A DNA stretch of 64,000 nucleotides from Methylovulum psychrotolerans. Lineage in GTDB: Bacteria; Pseudomonadota; Gammaproteobacteria; Methylococcales; Methylomonadaceae. The stretch is taken from positions 267,595-331,594 of the forward strand of contig NZ_PGFZ01000001.1 of NCBI RefSeq assembly GCF_002923755.1, written 5' to 3'. The notes below the pieces were generated by a model, which made no database searches, had not been told where the DNA came from, and saw only the letters and a program-made list of their open reading frames with translations. Shown here piece by piece: positions 51,774 through 61,436 of this stretch. The position numbers and the translations under genes were made by a program. Within the stretch, counting starts at the first letter, position 1. Each line of letters starts with the position of its first letter.

Positions 51774-51979
51774 CGTAACGTTAAGCAGCCGGATAGCACA
51801 AGACAGGACAGCACCGCCTTAATTCCCGATCTGACCGCGCCTAAAAGTGGACAGATCGGGAGTTGGGCGGATTTTCGTAACGTTAAGCCGCCGGACGGCT
51901 CAAGACAGGGCGGCACCGCGTTAATTGCCGGTCCGACCGCGCCTAAAAATGGACGGGCGGGGCGAGTTGGGCGGATGCA
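51774..51979. repeat. Two tandem 102-bp repeats overlapping the zot 3' end
   Basis: Unit 1 starts at 51774 and unit 2 at 51876, both with CGTAACGTTAAGC, then CAGCACCGC/CGGCACCGC, then GACCGCGCCTAAAA and GTTGGGCGGAT. Each holds a stem: CCCGATCTG (51825-51833) with CAGATCGGG (51852-51860) in unit 1, and a decayed form in unit 2. Unit 2 codes for the last residues of the Zot protein. A third related unit lies at 49845. Confidence 0.75.
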
Positions 51980-53106
51980 GGAGGACGTGCGGAGCCGTTG
52001 GCGGTCGTTACCCCCCTGGTCCGATCAATCGGGAAAGCGGTCACGGGGTATTGTTTGCCCATGTAGGTAAGCAGGAGACCGTAAGCCTTGCGCTCGACGG
52101 TATAGCCAAAAGCTTGGAGTTGCGGCACGTCGAAACGCTCATAAACGCGGTTTGAATCGTCCACAAATTCGACCCAAGCCACCATCTTAGTTCGGTCTTT
52201 GTTTTCGATCAATCCGACCAAACGAGCGCGGTATTTTTCGAGCTTGGACTGCATCCATGCTTGTGGGGTACGCTCGACGGGCGGGGGCTGGTTTGGTGGT
52301 GGCGGGGGCTTTATATCGGTAGTGGCGGGTTTGTCGAGTTTGGCAAAGTTGGCCTGTTGGCCTGACGGCTGGAGGGTCTGGGCGGGCTTGCTGGCGGCGG
52401 GTACAAATTGGGTACGGCCTGTAAAAATGCCGGACAGGTAATAAACGGCATAGGCGACTATGCAGAGAAACAGCGGCAGGTAGACGCGGAACGCTTTAGA
52501 TTTAAGGATGTTAGCGCGGTCATCCGAATAGGTGGCGGTGTTGTCCACGCCGTCAGAATGGCTTTTGTAGAGACCAAAATACTTGGGGTCATATTTGCCG
52601 CCGCCGGAAGTCAAAAGAGTAAACTTGTCGCGGTCTTGCTTGTAAACCCTGAAGGTGTATTGATTGGGGAAGCCAACCGCGTCGCGCTTGGTAAAGGTTA
52701 CGAGTTGGTCTATCCGCCGCTTCCAAAGCTGATGGCAGTCTTTGTGGTTCTGACCCATACCGATAATGTCTATACCGCGGTGGCGGTGTTGGGTGACAAA
52801 TTCAGTCAAAGGCTTGCTAAGGGTACGGGTACCAACGGGGAAAAAATCTTGCAATTCGTCGATAATCACGAGCGAGTCATTTGCAACATGCTCGTAAATT
52901 GTCGGCACCTGCTCTTTTTCGATTTGAAAGAGCAAAGTTTTGATAATCGGCAACGCCAAGCCCGTCACTTCGGCAAATTTTTCGTGATTGATGCCTTCAA
53001 TGTAGGCGTAAACCTTACGGCCTTTTTTAAGAGCCGGGATGATCCGGTCTATGGCCGCTGAATAACTTTTGCCAGAGCCTGGGAGGCCTTCGTGAAAAAT
53101 CAGCAT
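51943..53106 (-). CDS. zot: Zot/pI assembly ATPase of the inovirus
   Basis: This is the inner-membrane motor that threads phage DNA out through the envelope. The 387-aa protein has Walker A GLPGSGKS (residues 7-14), Walker B LVIIDELQDFF (near 78-88), the Zot-domain HRHRGIDIIGMGQN, and one membrane helix near 210-230 (VYLPLFLCIVAYAVYYLSGIF). A Pro-rich periplasmic tail follows (TDIKPPPPPNQPPPVER). It overlaps the glycosyltransferase stop by 7 bp and is the last gene of the structural operon. Confidence 0.95.
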   Translation of the reverse strand: MLIFHEGLPGSGKSYSAAIDRIIPALKKGRKVYAYIEGINHEKFAEVTGLALPIIKTLLFQIEKEQVPTIYEHVANDSLVIIDELQDFFPVGTRTLSKPLTEFVTQHRHRGIDIIGMGQNHKDCHQLWKRRIDQLVTFTKRDAVGFPNQYTFRVYKQDRDKFTLLTSGGGKYDPKYFGLYKSHSDGVDNTATYSDDRANILKSKAFRVYLPLFLCIVAYAVYYLSGIFTGRTQFVPAASKPAQTLQPSGQQANFAKLDKPATTDIKPPPPPNQPPPVERTPQAWMQSKLEKYRARLVGLIENKDRTKMVAWVEFVDDSNRVYERFDVPQLQAFGYTVERKAYGLLLTYMGKQYPVTAFPIDRTRGVTTANGSARPPASAQLAPPVHF

Positions 53107-54233
53107 GTGGCAGCCACCGGAGACTTAGACAGGGCGTAGCGATGGTTAGCCCCTACCCTTTCGCACCACTCCAATGGCAGATGTTCGGAGGCGAGCAGGG
53201 CGGCGCAGAGTTGGGCGGCTTCGGCAAAGTTTCCGGTGTTGTTGGCCGCAACGGCCAGCTCATCGGCTACTGCGTATTGGTAAGCTGCAACCTCGACAAA
53301 TAGCGCGCCCTTTGGGGGCATTGACAGCGTGAGGGCTTGTTTGCCAAGTAAATAGGCGGTGGTGTGCATTGAGTTGTTGCGGCACAGGCGCATGGCGTTT
53401 AAATAGGCTTCGGCGCGGTTTGGCAATATGTCGATAGCTTTAAGATAGCCTTGCAGGACTTCGGGCGCGGGATGCCCCAAGCGATCTTTAAGCCGTGCGG
53501 CGGTGAGTGTGGACAGATATACCTCATCTATCCAGTAGCCCATCATGGCGCGATCAATATAACGCGGGATAGCAAGCGCGAGTTGGCCGGAATCGCGGTA
53601 AGAGTTAGCTAGATAGTAGGTATAGCGCGACCGCAAAAAGGGGTCGGTTTCGGTTTCAAGGGCTTGGAGCAAGACCGCGACATCTTTTTTATATTTGCCT
53701 GGGTCCCGCGATCTCGCACCGTCCAAGCCGTAAAGATTGTAAAAGCCTTCGGCCTGTTCGCGCTTGTGCGGTTCCCGACACTCTAAATATTCATGCAGCA
53801 CCGATTTAAAATAAAACGGCAGTCGGTTGCTGAACAGTTGGGGGCGGTTGTAGTAGCAGCCGCCGTGCCGTGTCTGGATTTGATACGCGCCGTGTGTAAG
53901 ACTGTCTTTGAATGCCTGAAAATCAAAGCCTTGCTGGAAGATTAACTGCTCATCGCAATCGATCATTAAGCAATAGTCAATGTCAGTATGTGCGCGGAGT
54001 TGGTCAAGGGCAAAGGTGCGGTTATACGCAAAATCTTGAAATGGTTCATCTATGACTTCGCCTTGCAAGCCGATTTCAGAGAGATAAGCCATAACTACGC
54101 CTTGGGTGCCGTCCGTGCTTCCAGTATCAACCACCAAGCAATAATCTATCAGCGGCAACACGCTTTTGATGCAACGCTCGATAACGCCCGCCTCATTTTT
54201 TGCAATCAAGCAAAGTCCGATTTTATTTCTCAT
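53100..54233 (-). CDS. GT2 family glycosyltransferase inside the phage structural operon
   Basis: ATG 54233 overlaps the TGA of the pVI-like gene (ATGA), so the start is 377 aa from the stop; a longer frame to 54437 only overlaps that gene. The N-terminus, IGLCLIAKNEAGVIERCIKSV and VVDTGSTDGTQ, is a GT-A domain of family 2, with a DXD motif in MIDCDEQL (near 98). The C-terminal half is helical and TPR-like (SRYTYYLANSYRDSGQLALAI). This two-part layout recalls SunS-like peptide glycosyltransferases. Coupling with coat, adhesin and Zot genes suggests that it modifies a phage protein; acceptor and sugar are unknown. Such a gene is unusual in an inovirus core operon. Confidence 0.85.
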   Translation of the reverse strand: MRNKIGLCLIAKNEAGVIERCIKSVLPLIDYCLVVDTGSTDGTQGVVMAYLSEIGLQGEVIDEPFQDFAYNRTFALDQLRAHTDIDYCLMIDCDEQLIFQQGFDFQAFKDSLTHGAYQIQTRHGGCYYNRPQLFSNRLPFYFKSVLHEYLECREPHKREQAEGFYNLYGLDGARSRDPGKYKKDVAVLLQALETETDPFLRSRYTYYLANSYRDSGQLALAIPRYIDRAMMGYWIDEVYLSTLTAARLKDRLGHPAPEVLQGYLKAIDILPNRAEAYLNAMRLCRNNSMHTTAYLLGKQALTLSMPPKGALFVEVAAYQYAVADELAVAANNTGNFAEAAQLCAALLASEHLPLEWCERVGANHRYALSKSPVAATC

Positions 54234-54871
54234 TTGAAGATTACACTCCATAAAAGTTTGAATTGTTTCACCGCCGCCCAGATCACCAAGGCGCAGGTTA
54301 AAACCTGCAAACACTGTTGAACGCCAGTGGCGTTTATCAAGTAAAGAATTGTTGGGGATAGCCCAGCCCATGCCGAAGCTAAGGCCGAGGGCAAAGACGA
54401 CGAACCATTGCCGCCACCGGAGCCGAGGCCTAAACAATAGCTACAAGAAGTTGCCGCCCAATTTAAAATCCACAAAAGCGGGTCTAAAAGCAGCTTGAAG
54501 AGAGCCAAGGGCAAATCTATAAGCGCGTACCAAAGCGACTTGAATACATTGACGAAGTAAACCCAAAGCGTGGCCGCGAAGTTTTTTAATGATTCGCCAA
54601 TAGCTGTAAAAAATGTACCTGACCACAAAAAAACCTTAATCCAAAAATCAATAAAGGCGTTATAAAGGTTTTTAAGGGTATCCCAAAGGGCAAGGAAAAA
54701 ATCACCAAAATAATTACAGACGGCGGTATAGTAGTCCGACAACATCAGCCAGACGTTAAGTAAGGACTGTATGACCGCATCAAAGAAGGATTTCAGGCCG
54801 TGGCCTAAATCGCTGAAAAAGACCATTACCGCCGCGTAAGCGTTTACGATAGTATCAACTATAGCTTGCAT
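54230..54871 (-). CDS. pVI-like minor coat protein (DUF2523-type C-terminus)
   Basis: The 213-aa protein has many aromatic, hydrophobic amphipathic segments (FFLALWDTLKNLYNAFIDFWIKVFLW). Its C-terminus (SPTILYLINATGVQQCLQV, LTCALVIWAAVKQ) matches the pVI/DUF2523 pattern. At twice the usual pVI length it may be a fusion or extended form. Located after the adhesin gene, the normal position of gene VI. Confidence 0.65.
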   Translation of the reverse strand: MQAIVDTIVNAYAAVMVFFSDLGHGLKSFFDAVIQSLLNVWLMLSDYYTAVCNYFGDFFLALWDTLKNLYNAFIDFWIKVFLWSGTFFTAIGESLKNFAATLWVYFVNVFKSLWYALIDLPLALFKLLLDPLLWILNWAATSCSYCLGLGSGGGNGSSSLPSALASAWAGLSPTILYLINATGVQQCLQVLTCALVIWAAVKQFKLLWSVIFK

Positions 54872-54881
54872 GTGATGCCCC

Positions 54882-56370
<1,489 letters not shown>

Positions 56371-56401
56371 TTTTTTATGGCCGTCAGATTAAAATTAGAA
56401 A

Positions 56402-56427
56402 GGGGAGGTGCTAGCCCCTCCCCCCTA
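56402..56427 (-). terminator. Rho-independent terminator after the major coat gene
   Basis: On the minus strand a G/C-rich stem (GGGGAGG pairing with CCTCCCC) is followed by a T-rich stretch. It is 26 bp after the coat-protein stop. Filamentous phages place a strong terminator after the coat gene, which keeps its mRNA abundant. Confidence 0.7.
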
Positions 56428-56452
56428 GGTGTAAGCGTAAAGCGTTGGGAGA

Positions 56453-56683
56453 TTAGCGGAACCAGCCGATAACCTTGTTGTAGCCCCAACGCGCGAAGCC
56501 GGGCAGGATTTTGATAGCGGCCACGGCAGTAAGAGCGGTAACAATCGTTCCTGCGCTAACGGCTCCGGTAATGCCGGAAAAATCCAAAGTGGCATCTACT
56601 GCCATTGATGGGGTGGAAGCAGCAATCGCAACCACGGCTAGGGCAATTTTTGCTTGTTTTGCAGTAAAGCGTTGTTTTGGCAT
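56453..56683 (-). CDS. Major coat protein (pVIII-like)
   Basis: The 76-aa precursor has a signal peptide (IALAVVAIAASTPSMA) giving a mature protein of about 48 residues. An acidic start (VDATLDFSG), a hydrophobic helix (AGTIVTALTAVAAIKIL), and a basic C-terminus (RWGYNKVIGWFR) that would bind the DNA are the classical order for pVIII. A ribosome site lies upstream. Length is normal for the family. Confidence 0.9.
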   Translation of the reverse strand: MPKQRFTAKQAKIALAVVAIAASTPSMAVDATLDFSGITGAVSAGTIVTALTAVAAIKILPGFARWGYNKVIGWFR

Positions 56684-56714
56684 GGTAAAACTCCAAATTT
56701 TGGTTAAGTTATGG

Positions 56715-57020
56715 TTAATCGCCTAAGGTTTCATCGTAGGACGGCTTAAACCAGTTGATAAGTGTCCCGTAAGCCCACGAGACAAGGTATGCAATCATGG
56801 GGAGGCCAAACCCAGTCATAAACATTTGTTGCAGGTCCGATTCGAGCGGCATGGCGAAAATATCCGTAAGCGTGGGCAAACTGCTATATTCCTGTGCGCT
56901 CAGGAGAACAAAGCCCGTGCAATCTTCCAAAGACTTCGCCGAAACGGCCAAAAATTCTTGGTTGATGTCGGCAAGGCCGTTTTGGTCAACGACATAGTTA
57001 AATTCGGTGCATACCGCCAT
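56715..57020 (-). CDS. Small inovirus membrane protein
   Basis: The 101-aa protein has a polar N-terminal half with two cysteines (CTEFNYVVDQNG; LEDCTGFVLLSAQEY) and a C-terminal membrane helix (FGLPMIAYLVSWAYGTLINWF). It lies between the ssDNA-binding candidate and the coat gene. Comparable small proteins of unknown role occur at this point in Xanthomonas/Vibrio-type inoviruses. Confidence 0.6.
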   Translation of the reverse strand: MAVCTEFNYVVDQNGLADINQEFLAVSAKSLEDCTGFVLLSAQEYSSLPTLTDIFAMPLESDLQQMFMTGFGLPMIAYLVSWAYGTLINWFKPSYDETLGD

Positions 57021-57032
57021 AATCAGACCTTT

Positions 57033-57389
57033 TTATTTTTGGGTTGCGCCACCAACCGCCCCAGAAACTGGAGGTGCTGGCGGTTTTGGCATGGCTAACA
57101 GCTCAATATCGTCGGCAGTAATGCCTTTTTCAGGGGTAATGAACAAGGTGCCGGAATCGGTCGCACCCGCACGGCCTGGAATCAAAGCGACCCGCCCGAC
57201 GATAGCGCGGAATTTATTAATGATGTCATCGCCCAATTCGGTAACGTTAATAGTCATGGTGTCGGGTTTGACTGGGCGAACGATAGCCCGCAAACGCGGC
57301 TTAACCTCGTTGGTGGCTCTTCCATCTTTATAAACGGTTTGGGTATCTTCTTCGAAACCCAAAATTTCAAGCTTTTGATAAGCTGGCAT
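57033..57389 (-). CDS. Probable single-stranded DNA-binding protein (pV-like)
   Basis: The 118-aa protein has a beta-rich core (KLEILGFEEDTQTVYKDGRATNEVKPRLRAIVRPV) and a Pro/Ala-rich tail. Position directly after the replication gene and before the coat genes is the place of gene V proteins, which coat the nascent phage strand. Assignment is by size, composition and position; no motif is decisive. Confidence 0.55.
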   Translation of the reverse strand: MPAYQKLEILGFEEDTQTVYKDGRATNEVKPRLRAIVRPVKPDTMTINVTELGDDIINKFRAIVGRVALIPGRAGATDSGTLFITPEKGITADDIELLAMPKPPAPPVSGAVGGATQK

Positions 57390-57394
57390 GTGCG

Positions 57395-58783
57395 TTACTC
57401 CAATTTTTCAGTACAGTTATTTATAGGACTCCAAGGAGAGCGACCCGCGCCGGGGGCGCGGGTCGCTTCCATGGACGGCTTATTCACTAAAACCCATTTT
57501 TTGGTATGAGTGACCATTTCAGTAATCAAGGTGGCTATACCTATGATTTTCTCGATAACCTCACCGTAACGGTTCATCTTAATTTCGCCCGTTTCGGTGT
57601 CGATTTCGTTTTTTTTTAAAAGCTGTATGGCACGGTCAAGACGCTTGATGTCTATGCCGCCCATCAAGTCCAAAAAGCTCGCCCAATCGTTAGCAACGCA
57701 AAAATCACGCGCCGCCCTTATTTGCGGGTCTTCGATTTCCTGATCTTTCAAACGCCGCAACTCGCGCCAAACCGTGACCGATGCCCCGCCGATCTGCTGA
57801 AATTGGCGGATGCCCCAGACGCTAGCCCACGACCGGACCCTATCGCCGACATCGGAGGTGGAGGCGGTGTCCTCTTCGCTGTCCAGGCCAATATCGAAAC
57901 CAATATTTTTAGCAATGTACTTAGCGATGTAGCCCGTGGCCGAGACTTTTTTAATGCCGTCCTTGGTCATGATCTCCTTGACGATTTCTTTAACAGTAAA
58001 GCGGTGCTGTTGTGCGCCCTGCTCTTCGCCGTCTTCGCGTAACGCATAATCGCGGATAATGTCGGTTATTTTTGCGGCATGGTCGCGAGGCATGAACAGC
58101 AACATGTGCCAATGGGGCGTACCGTCTTGGTGAGGTTCGGCGACGCGGAAGCCGTAAGGGTGGAAGCCTTCGCGGTTGAATTCGGCACGAATACGAGCCC
58201 AGATGGTTGTTAGATAGTCTTGGCCTTGGCGGGGGGTGCAACTATAATTTTCGTTCAGGGCGTTGCCGCTAAAGCGGTGGTATTTTGACGGGCAAGTGAT
58301 GGTGTAGAACATGCCGACGTGGCCTATACTGTCGGCGTACTGCTCAAATCCGGCCATGCGCACCATGAGTTCGGCGCGGCGGTTTTCGGGGTTAGCCATG
58401 CTGGATTGCAAAATTTTCAACATGGGGATTTCGTCGCCTTCATCAGATACGCAAAGCTTGGAATCCATGATAATAAGGTTTTCAAGCTGTTTAGCTTTGA
58501 CGTAGTTAACGTTGGTGTCCGAACAATAGACCTGCCGACCGCGCGAAACCATCCCGTTAAGGATAGCAACGGCTTCGCGGTCTTTAATGGCTTTGGAAAT
58601 GATTTTGCGTATCCACCAGTCAAGGCTCAACAAACGGGCGTTGAAAGATTCATCATTAGACGCTTTGGGGGGTTCTATGCCTTTCTCCAACAGGAAAAAA
58701 TGCACCAAGACGGGTTCGTGTATAAGGGGTTGAAGCTCCTTAATATAGGCCGCTGCGACTCTTTTGGCTTGTGCGCGTTTCAT
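57395..58783 (-). CDS. Replication initiation protein (HUH endonuclease)
   Basis: This 462-aa protein nicks the phage replication origin to begin rolling-circle replication. It has the HUH motif in GTPHWHMLLFMPRDHA (near 222-237) and the two-tyrosine motif in TGYIAKYIAKNI (near 286-297), as in the gpA/RstA group. An EPHQDG segment precedes HUH. It overlaps the upstream zinc-motif gene by 4 bases (ATGA) and is followed 5 bp later by the ssDNA-binding candidate. Confidence 0.9.
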   Translation of the reverse strand: MKRAQAKRVAAAYIKELQPLIHEPVLVHFFLLEKGIEPPKASNDESFNARLLSLDWWIRKIISKAIKDREAVAILNGMVSRGRQVYCSDTNVNYVKAKQLENLIIMDSKLCVSDEGDEIPMLKILQSSMANPENRRAELMVRMAGFEQYADSIGHVGMFYTITCPSKYHRFSGNALNENYSCTPRQGQDYLTTIWARIRAEFNREGFHPYGFRVAEPHQDGTPHWHMLLFMPRDHAAKITDIIRDYALREDGEEQGAQQHRFTVKEIVKEIMTKDGIKKVSATGYIAKYIAKNIGFDIGLDSEEDTASTSDVGDRVRSWASVWGIRQFQQIGGASVTVWRELRRLKDQEIEDPQIRAARDFCVANDWASFLDLMGGIDIKRLDRAIQLLKKNEIDTETGEIKMNRYGEVIEKIIGIATLITEMVTHTKKWVLVNKPSMEATRAPGAGRSPWSPINNCTEKLE

Positions 58784-59136
58784 GCTATGCCCTCGCCGTA
58801 TTCGGATATGCCGAGCTGTTCGCGTATACGGGCAACCTCAAATCTGGCTCTTGCGGCTTTTCCGTAGTGGAAGGCCATGTGCAAGCCATATTGGGTTTTA
58901 AGCTCGTAGGGATTGCTTGAGGCGGTGGGGGCGTTAAGGCCTTCTCCAAATGCCATTGACTGTGGGGTGTGCCGCCATCCGTGACCGGAGCAGAACACGC
59001 AGCCGCCACCGCTACATGTGCAATAGTCCATGTGACGTATGTAATCGCGGTGCAAAAACCCAATAAAAACAGCCTCGAATGCCGTTTGACGGCTGATAAG
59101 TTCCGAAGCAGTGAGCGGCGCGGGATAGTCGGACAT
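58780..59136 (-). CDS. Small Cys-rich protein, unknown function
   Basis: The 118-aa protein contains a compact cysteine cluster CTCSGGGCVFCSGHGWRH (near 38-55), probably zinc-binding, in an otherwise helical protein. It overlaps the replication gene start, so it may support replication. Start ATG at 59136. Confidence 0.6.
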   Translation of the reverse strand: MSDYPAPLTASELISRQTAFEAVFIGFLHRDYIRHMDYCTCSGGGCVFCSGHGWRHTPQSMAFGEGLNAPTASSNPYELKTQYGLHMAFHYGKAARARFEVARIREQLGISEYGEGIA

Positions 59137-59143
59137 AACATGA

Positions 59144-59587
59144 TTAATTATCCGTAGGCAAAAGGTAAAAAAAGAAGTCCGGCAACCTGTCCGCCTCGAA
59201 AAGGTGGAGGATGTAGGCCGAAAAATCTCTAGTACGCTGGCTATGGTCTTGGCATGGGTTTATCATGTGCCGCTCGTCAACGTCCAAGCCGCAACCGCAG
59301 ACCGCGCGGGTGATACGCTTGTAAGCAGCATTGGCCGCATAAGTGCGGTGATAGCTGATAGGCTTTTGACAAAATGGGCAGGGCTGGGGGCTTAACCATC
59401 TTTTAACAAAGGGCTTGCGGCTGTTGGACGTTTCTGGCTTAGGCTCGAATCCTGTGCCGAGGCAATGGGTGCAAGCCAGGACCAGGCGAAGCGGAGCCGC
59501 TGGAGAGCCGCCGCACACTGTACAAGCTGGCTTGGCGACTATTGAGGGGTCAAGCTCAACGGGGTAATAATAAAGGGCTTTATTCAT
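59144..59587 (-). CDS. Zinc-ribbon-like phage protein
   Basis: The 147-aa protein has three cysteine pairs: CTVCGG, CTHCLGTGF and CPFCQKP, plus CGCG. This suggests two zinc ribbons (CXXC...CXXC). It follows the 47-aa gene with an 8-bp overlap. Function unknown; regulatory or replication accessory roles are possible. Confidence 0.6.
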   Translation of the reverse strand: MNKALYYYPVELDPSIVAKPACTVCGGSPAAPLRLVLACTHCLGTGFEPKPETSNSRKPFVKRWLSPQPCPFCQKPISYHRTYAANAAYKRITRAVCGCGLDVDERHMINPCQDHSQRTRDFSAYILHLFEADRLPDFFFYLLPTDN

Positions 59588-59723
59588 CGTAAGCCCCCAA
59601 GGCCTTAACGGCTTTGTGATCTTGGTACTTGTTCCATGAGAACTTGACCAACTTAACCAACATTCTCAAGACAAAGAAAATCACGGAGAATAGCAGGGTG
59701 AAGTAAAGGGCTAATAAGCTCAT
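59580..59723 (-). CDS. 47-aa membrane protein
   Basis: The minus strand reads MSLLALYFTLLFSVIFFVLR, then MLVKLVKFSWNKYQDHKAVK and a short acidic end. One hydrophobic helix and a basic amphipathic tail. The stop overlaps the next gene's ATG by 8 bp, and the start overlaps the 31-aa frame stop. Confidence 0.55.
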   Translation of the reverse strand: MSLLALYFTLLFSVIFFVLRMLVKLVKFSWNKYQDHKAVKALGAYDE

Positions 59724-59815
59724 CTACGCCCCCAAAATACGAAAATAAACCAAAGTAAAAAAAGGTCAGAACAAACAAAAACAATAAGGTCTTGTAAAGG
59801 ACAAATGGAATCCAT
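59720..59815 (-). CDS. 31-aa hydrophobic peptide
   Basis: The frame MDSICPLQDLIVFVCSDLFL then LWFIFVFWGRR ends TGA inside the next ATG (ATGA overlap with the 47-aa gene). Two cysteines and a hydrophobic helix. Coupling by ATGA is the main argument for it being real. Confidence 0.4.
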   Translation of the reverse strand: MDSICPLQDLIVFVCSDLFLLWFIFVFWGRR

Positions 59816-59828
59816 TATTTTCAATAAT

Positions 59829-59999
59829 TCATCCATGGGAAGCACCCACGAAAACAAAAGAAAATAAAATCAAAAGATAACCGGACAGAAAGACCGCCAA
59901 AAAAGTATAAAAAGCTATCTCTTCGGAAAAACTTAAACGGATGGTGAAAAGGACAACAAGGGATAAAAGGACAAGGCCAGCGAATTCGGCAAACATCAT
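59829..59999 (-). CDS. 56-aa hydrophobic protein
   Basis: The frame starts MMFAEFAGLVLLSLVVLFTI and carries two membrane helices (second near 34-52). The ATG at 59999 overlaps the TGA of the upstream 99-aa gene. Its role is unknown; it belongs to a chain of small membrane proteins. Confidence 0.5.
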   Translation of the reverse strand: MMFAEFAGLVLLSLVVLFTIRLSFSEEIAFYTFLAVFLSGYLLILFSFVFVGASHG

Positions 60000-60295
60000 A
60001 ATGCCACCGCCAACAAAGCTAAAAGAATAGCGTCAAAACAAAAAACGAATAAAAAGGCAAAATTTCTTAAAAAGTCAGAGTCTAAACAATGGGAGATATA
60101 AAGCCAAAACGAAGCCCAAGAAATAATATGGCCGTTTATCACGCTTTTATAAAACTTAAAAGGTGTAAATAAAACGATTGCTATACAGTAAGGCGCGACA
60201 AAAAAACAGAAAGACAAAAATCCAAAAAAATAGTTGGAAATATCAAGAAGGCGATTTACAAAAAAACGATTCAAATCTAAAAAAAAGCGAATCAT
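59996..60295 (-). CDS. Small phage membrane protein (99 aa)
   Basis: Aromatic-rich, with two or three membrane helices (FFGFLSFCFFVAPYCIAIVLF; FAFLFVFCFDAILLALLAVAL). Overlaps the upstream gene by 4 bases and the downstream gene by 4 bases. No family recognised. Confidence 0.55.
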   Translation of the reverse strand: MIRFFLDLNRFFVNRLLDISNYFFGFLSFCFFVAPYCIAIVLFTPFKFYKSVINGHIISWASFWLYISHCLDSDFLRNFAFLFVFCFDAILLALLAVAL

Positions 60296-60765
60296 AAACC
60301 CGCCTTAATCTTCAAAAAGACGGGATGGAAAAAATCCAAAAAATCGCGTATCAAATCCAAAAACCCGTAATCTTCGCCCAAAAATGAGGTAAAGAATTTC
60401 TCCACGCCATAAACCAACAGCACTAAAGAAGCCGCCCCCACCGCGAAAGGATGGAGAGCGGCGAGCGCGACGGAGGAAGCCATAACACAAAGGGCGGTGA
60501 ATAGTTGGACGGGATTGAAAACAACGGCTTGCTCGAATTCAAACTGATCTATCAGCGTTGAATAAGCGTTAATGATGATTATGCAATCTGCGGGTACTGC
60601 GTCACCCAATAAGTCTTTAATCGCGGCCAAAGCCATCAGCGCGGAGTGCTGGGCGATAAAAAAAGCGTCGTAGCTGTCGGCAGAGCCAGCTTGGTTTAAA
60701 AAAAGCTGGTAAAGGTTGACCACGGTTTGCTTGATCTGGTCTTGTGATAGTGCGGCGTTGTCCAT
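60292..60765 (-). CDS. Phage membrane protein (157 aa)
   Basis: The N-terminal half is soluble and helical; the second half has one or two membrane helices (LFTALCVMASSVALAALHPF; GAASLVLLVYGVEKFF) and an acidic amphipathic end. It lies 9 bp after the zinc-motif gene and overlaps the next gene. Unknown function. Confidence 0.6.
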   Translation of the reverse strand: MDNAALSQDQIKQTVVNLYQLFLNQAGSADSYDAFFIAQHSALMALAAIKDLLGDAVPADCIIIINAYSTLIDQFEFEQAVVFNPVQLFTALCVMASSVALAALHPFAVGAASLVLLVYGVEKFFTSFLGEDYGFLDLIRDFLDFFHPVFLKIKAGL

Positions 60766-60774
60766 GTTAGCCCC

Positions 60775-61314
60775 CTACCCTTTGAAATCAATCAATGAGG
60801 TGCCGCAATCTGGGCAGGTCGTCTTAATCGTGCAATCGGGGTCATTGCAACGCACAGCTTGGGGGATTCCATCCCGTGAAAATTCAGCTTGCTTATTGCC
60901 TTTGTCGCCAAGCTTCCAAGAATCTGGCAGCTTGGGCGACTTGGGGGCTGGTGAAGGCTTCAAGGCAAGAACGGCACGAAGCGTGGAAATAGAACGCTCA
61001 AGATAAACGCAGAAATCAAACTCGGCATTATAGAGCGGCTTAACCCCAACAGTTTGGGAGGGGAAGGCGTGAAGGACACGGACAAACGGCACTTGAGAAG
61101 CGGCGAGGACATGAGTATAAGACCGAAGCGCAACGCCAAGGGCTACAGACGTATCAAGCAACGCTTGCAACTTATCCCAGTCTATATGCTCATAATCGTC
61201 AATTAAAGGTGTCCCGGCTAAAGATTCAAACGATGCTATGGAGCCGGGACAGGCAAGCGCATCTAAAGGGGAAAGGGGGGCTTGGGTACTGCTTTTTTTG
61301 CGTTTAGGGTTCAT
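60775..61314 (-). CDS. Phage protein with C-terminal zinc motif
   Basis: The 179-aa protein is the first gene of the leftward prophage operon. It has a soluble helical part (WDKLQALLDTSVALGVALRSY) and a C-terminal four-cysteine motif CNDPDCTIKTTCPDCG. It may be an early regulator. Function unknown. Confidence 0.6.
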   Translation of the reverse strand: MNPKRKKSSTQAPLSPLDALACPGSIASFESLAGTPLIDDYEHIDWDKLQALLDTSVALGVALRSYTHVLAASQVPFVRVLHAFPSQTVGVKPLYNAEFDFCVYLERSISTLRAVLALKPSPAPKSPKLPDSWKLGDKGNKQAEFSRDGIPQAVRCNDPDCTIKTTCPDCGTSLIDFKG

Positions 61315-61348
61315 TGGCTTGCCTTCAATGAGGGTTTAAAATGGTTGT

Positions 61349-61422
61349 CATAACGTAACCGTTGACGATATGAAACCATTGATGCAAAAGAGAGTCAAGC
61401 GTAAAGTTCACATAACGTAAAC
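61349..61422. promoter_or_regulatory. Direct repeats in the divergent control region
   Basis: CATAACGTAACC (61349-61360) and CATAACGTAAAC (61411-61422) lie between the leftward operon and the rightward HTH gene, 62 bp apart. This is the expected place for repressor operators; the repeats are candidate binding sites. Confidence 0.5.
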
Positions 61423-61436
61423 AAGAGGATTTCACG

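Noticed and set aside
51774-51979. Integron attC sites (GTTAAGC motifs with hairpins)
   Set aside because: The matching RYYYAAC partner is missing, no integron integrase is present, and the units are tandem direct repeats.
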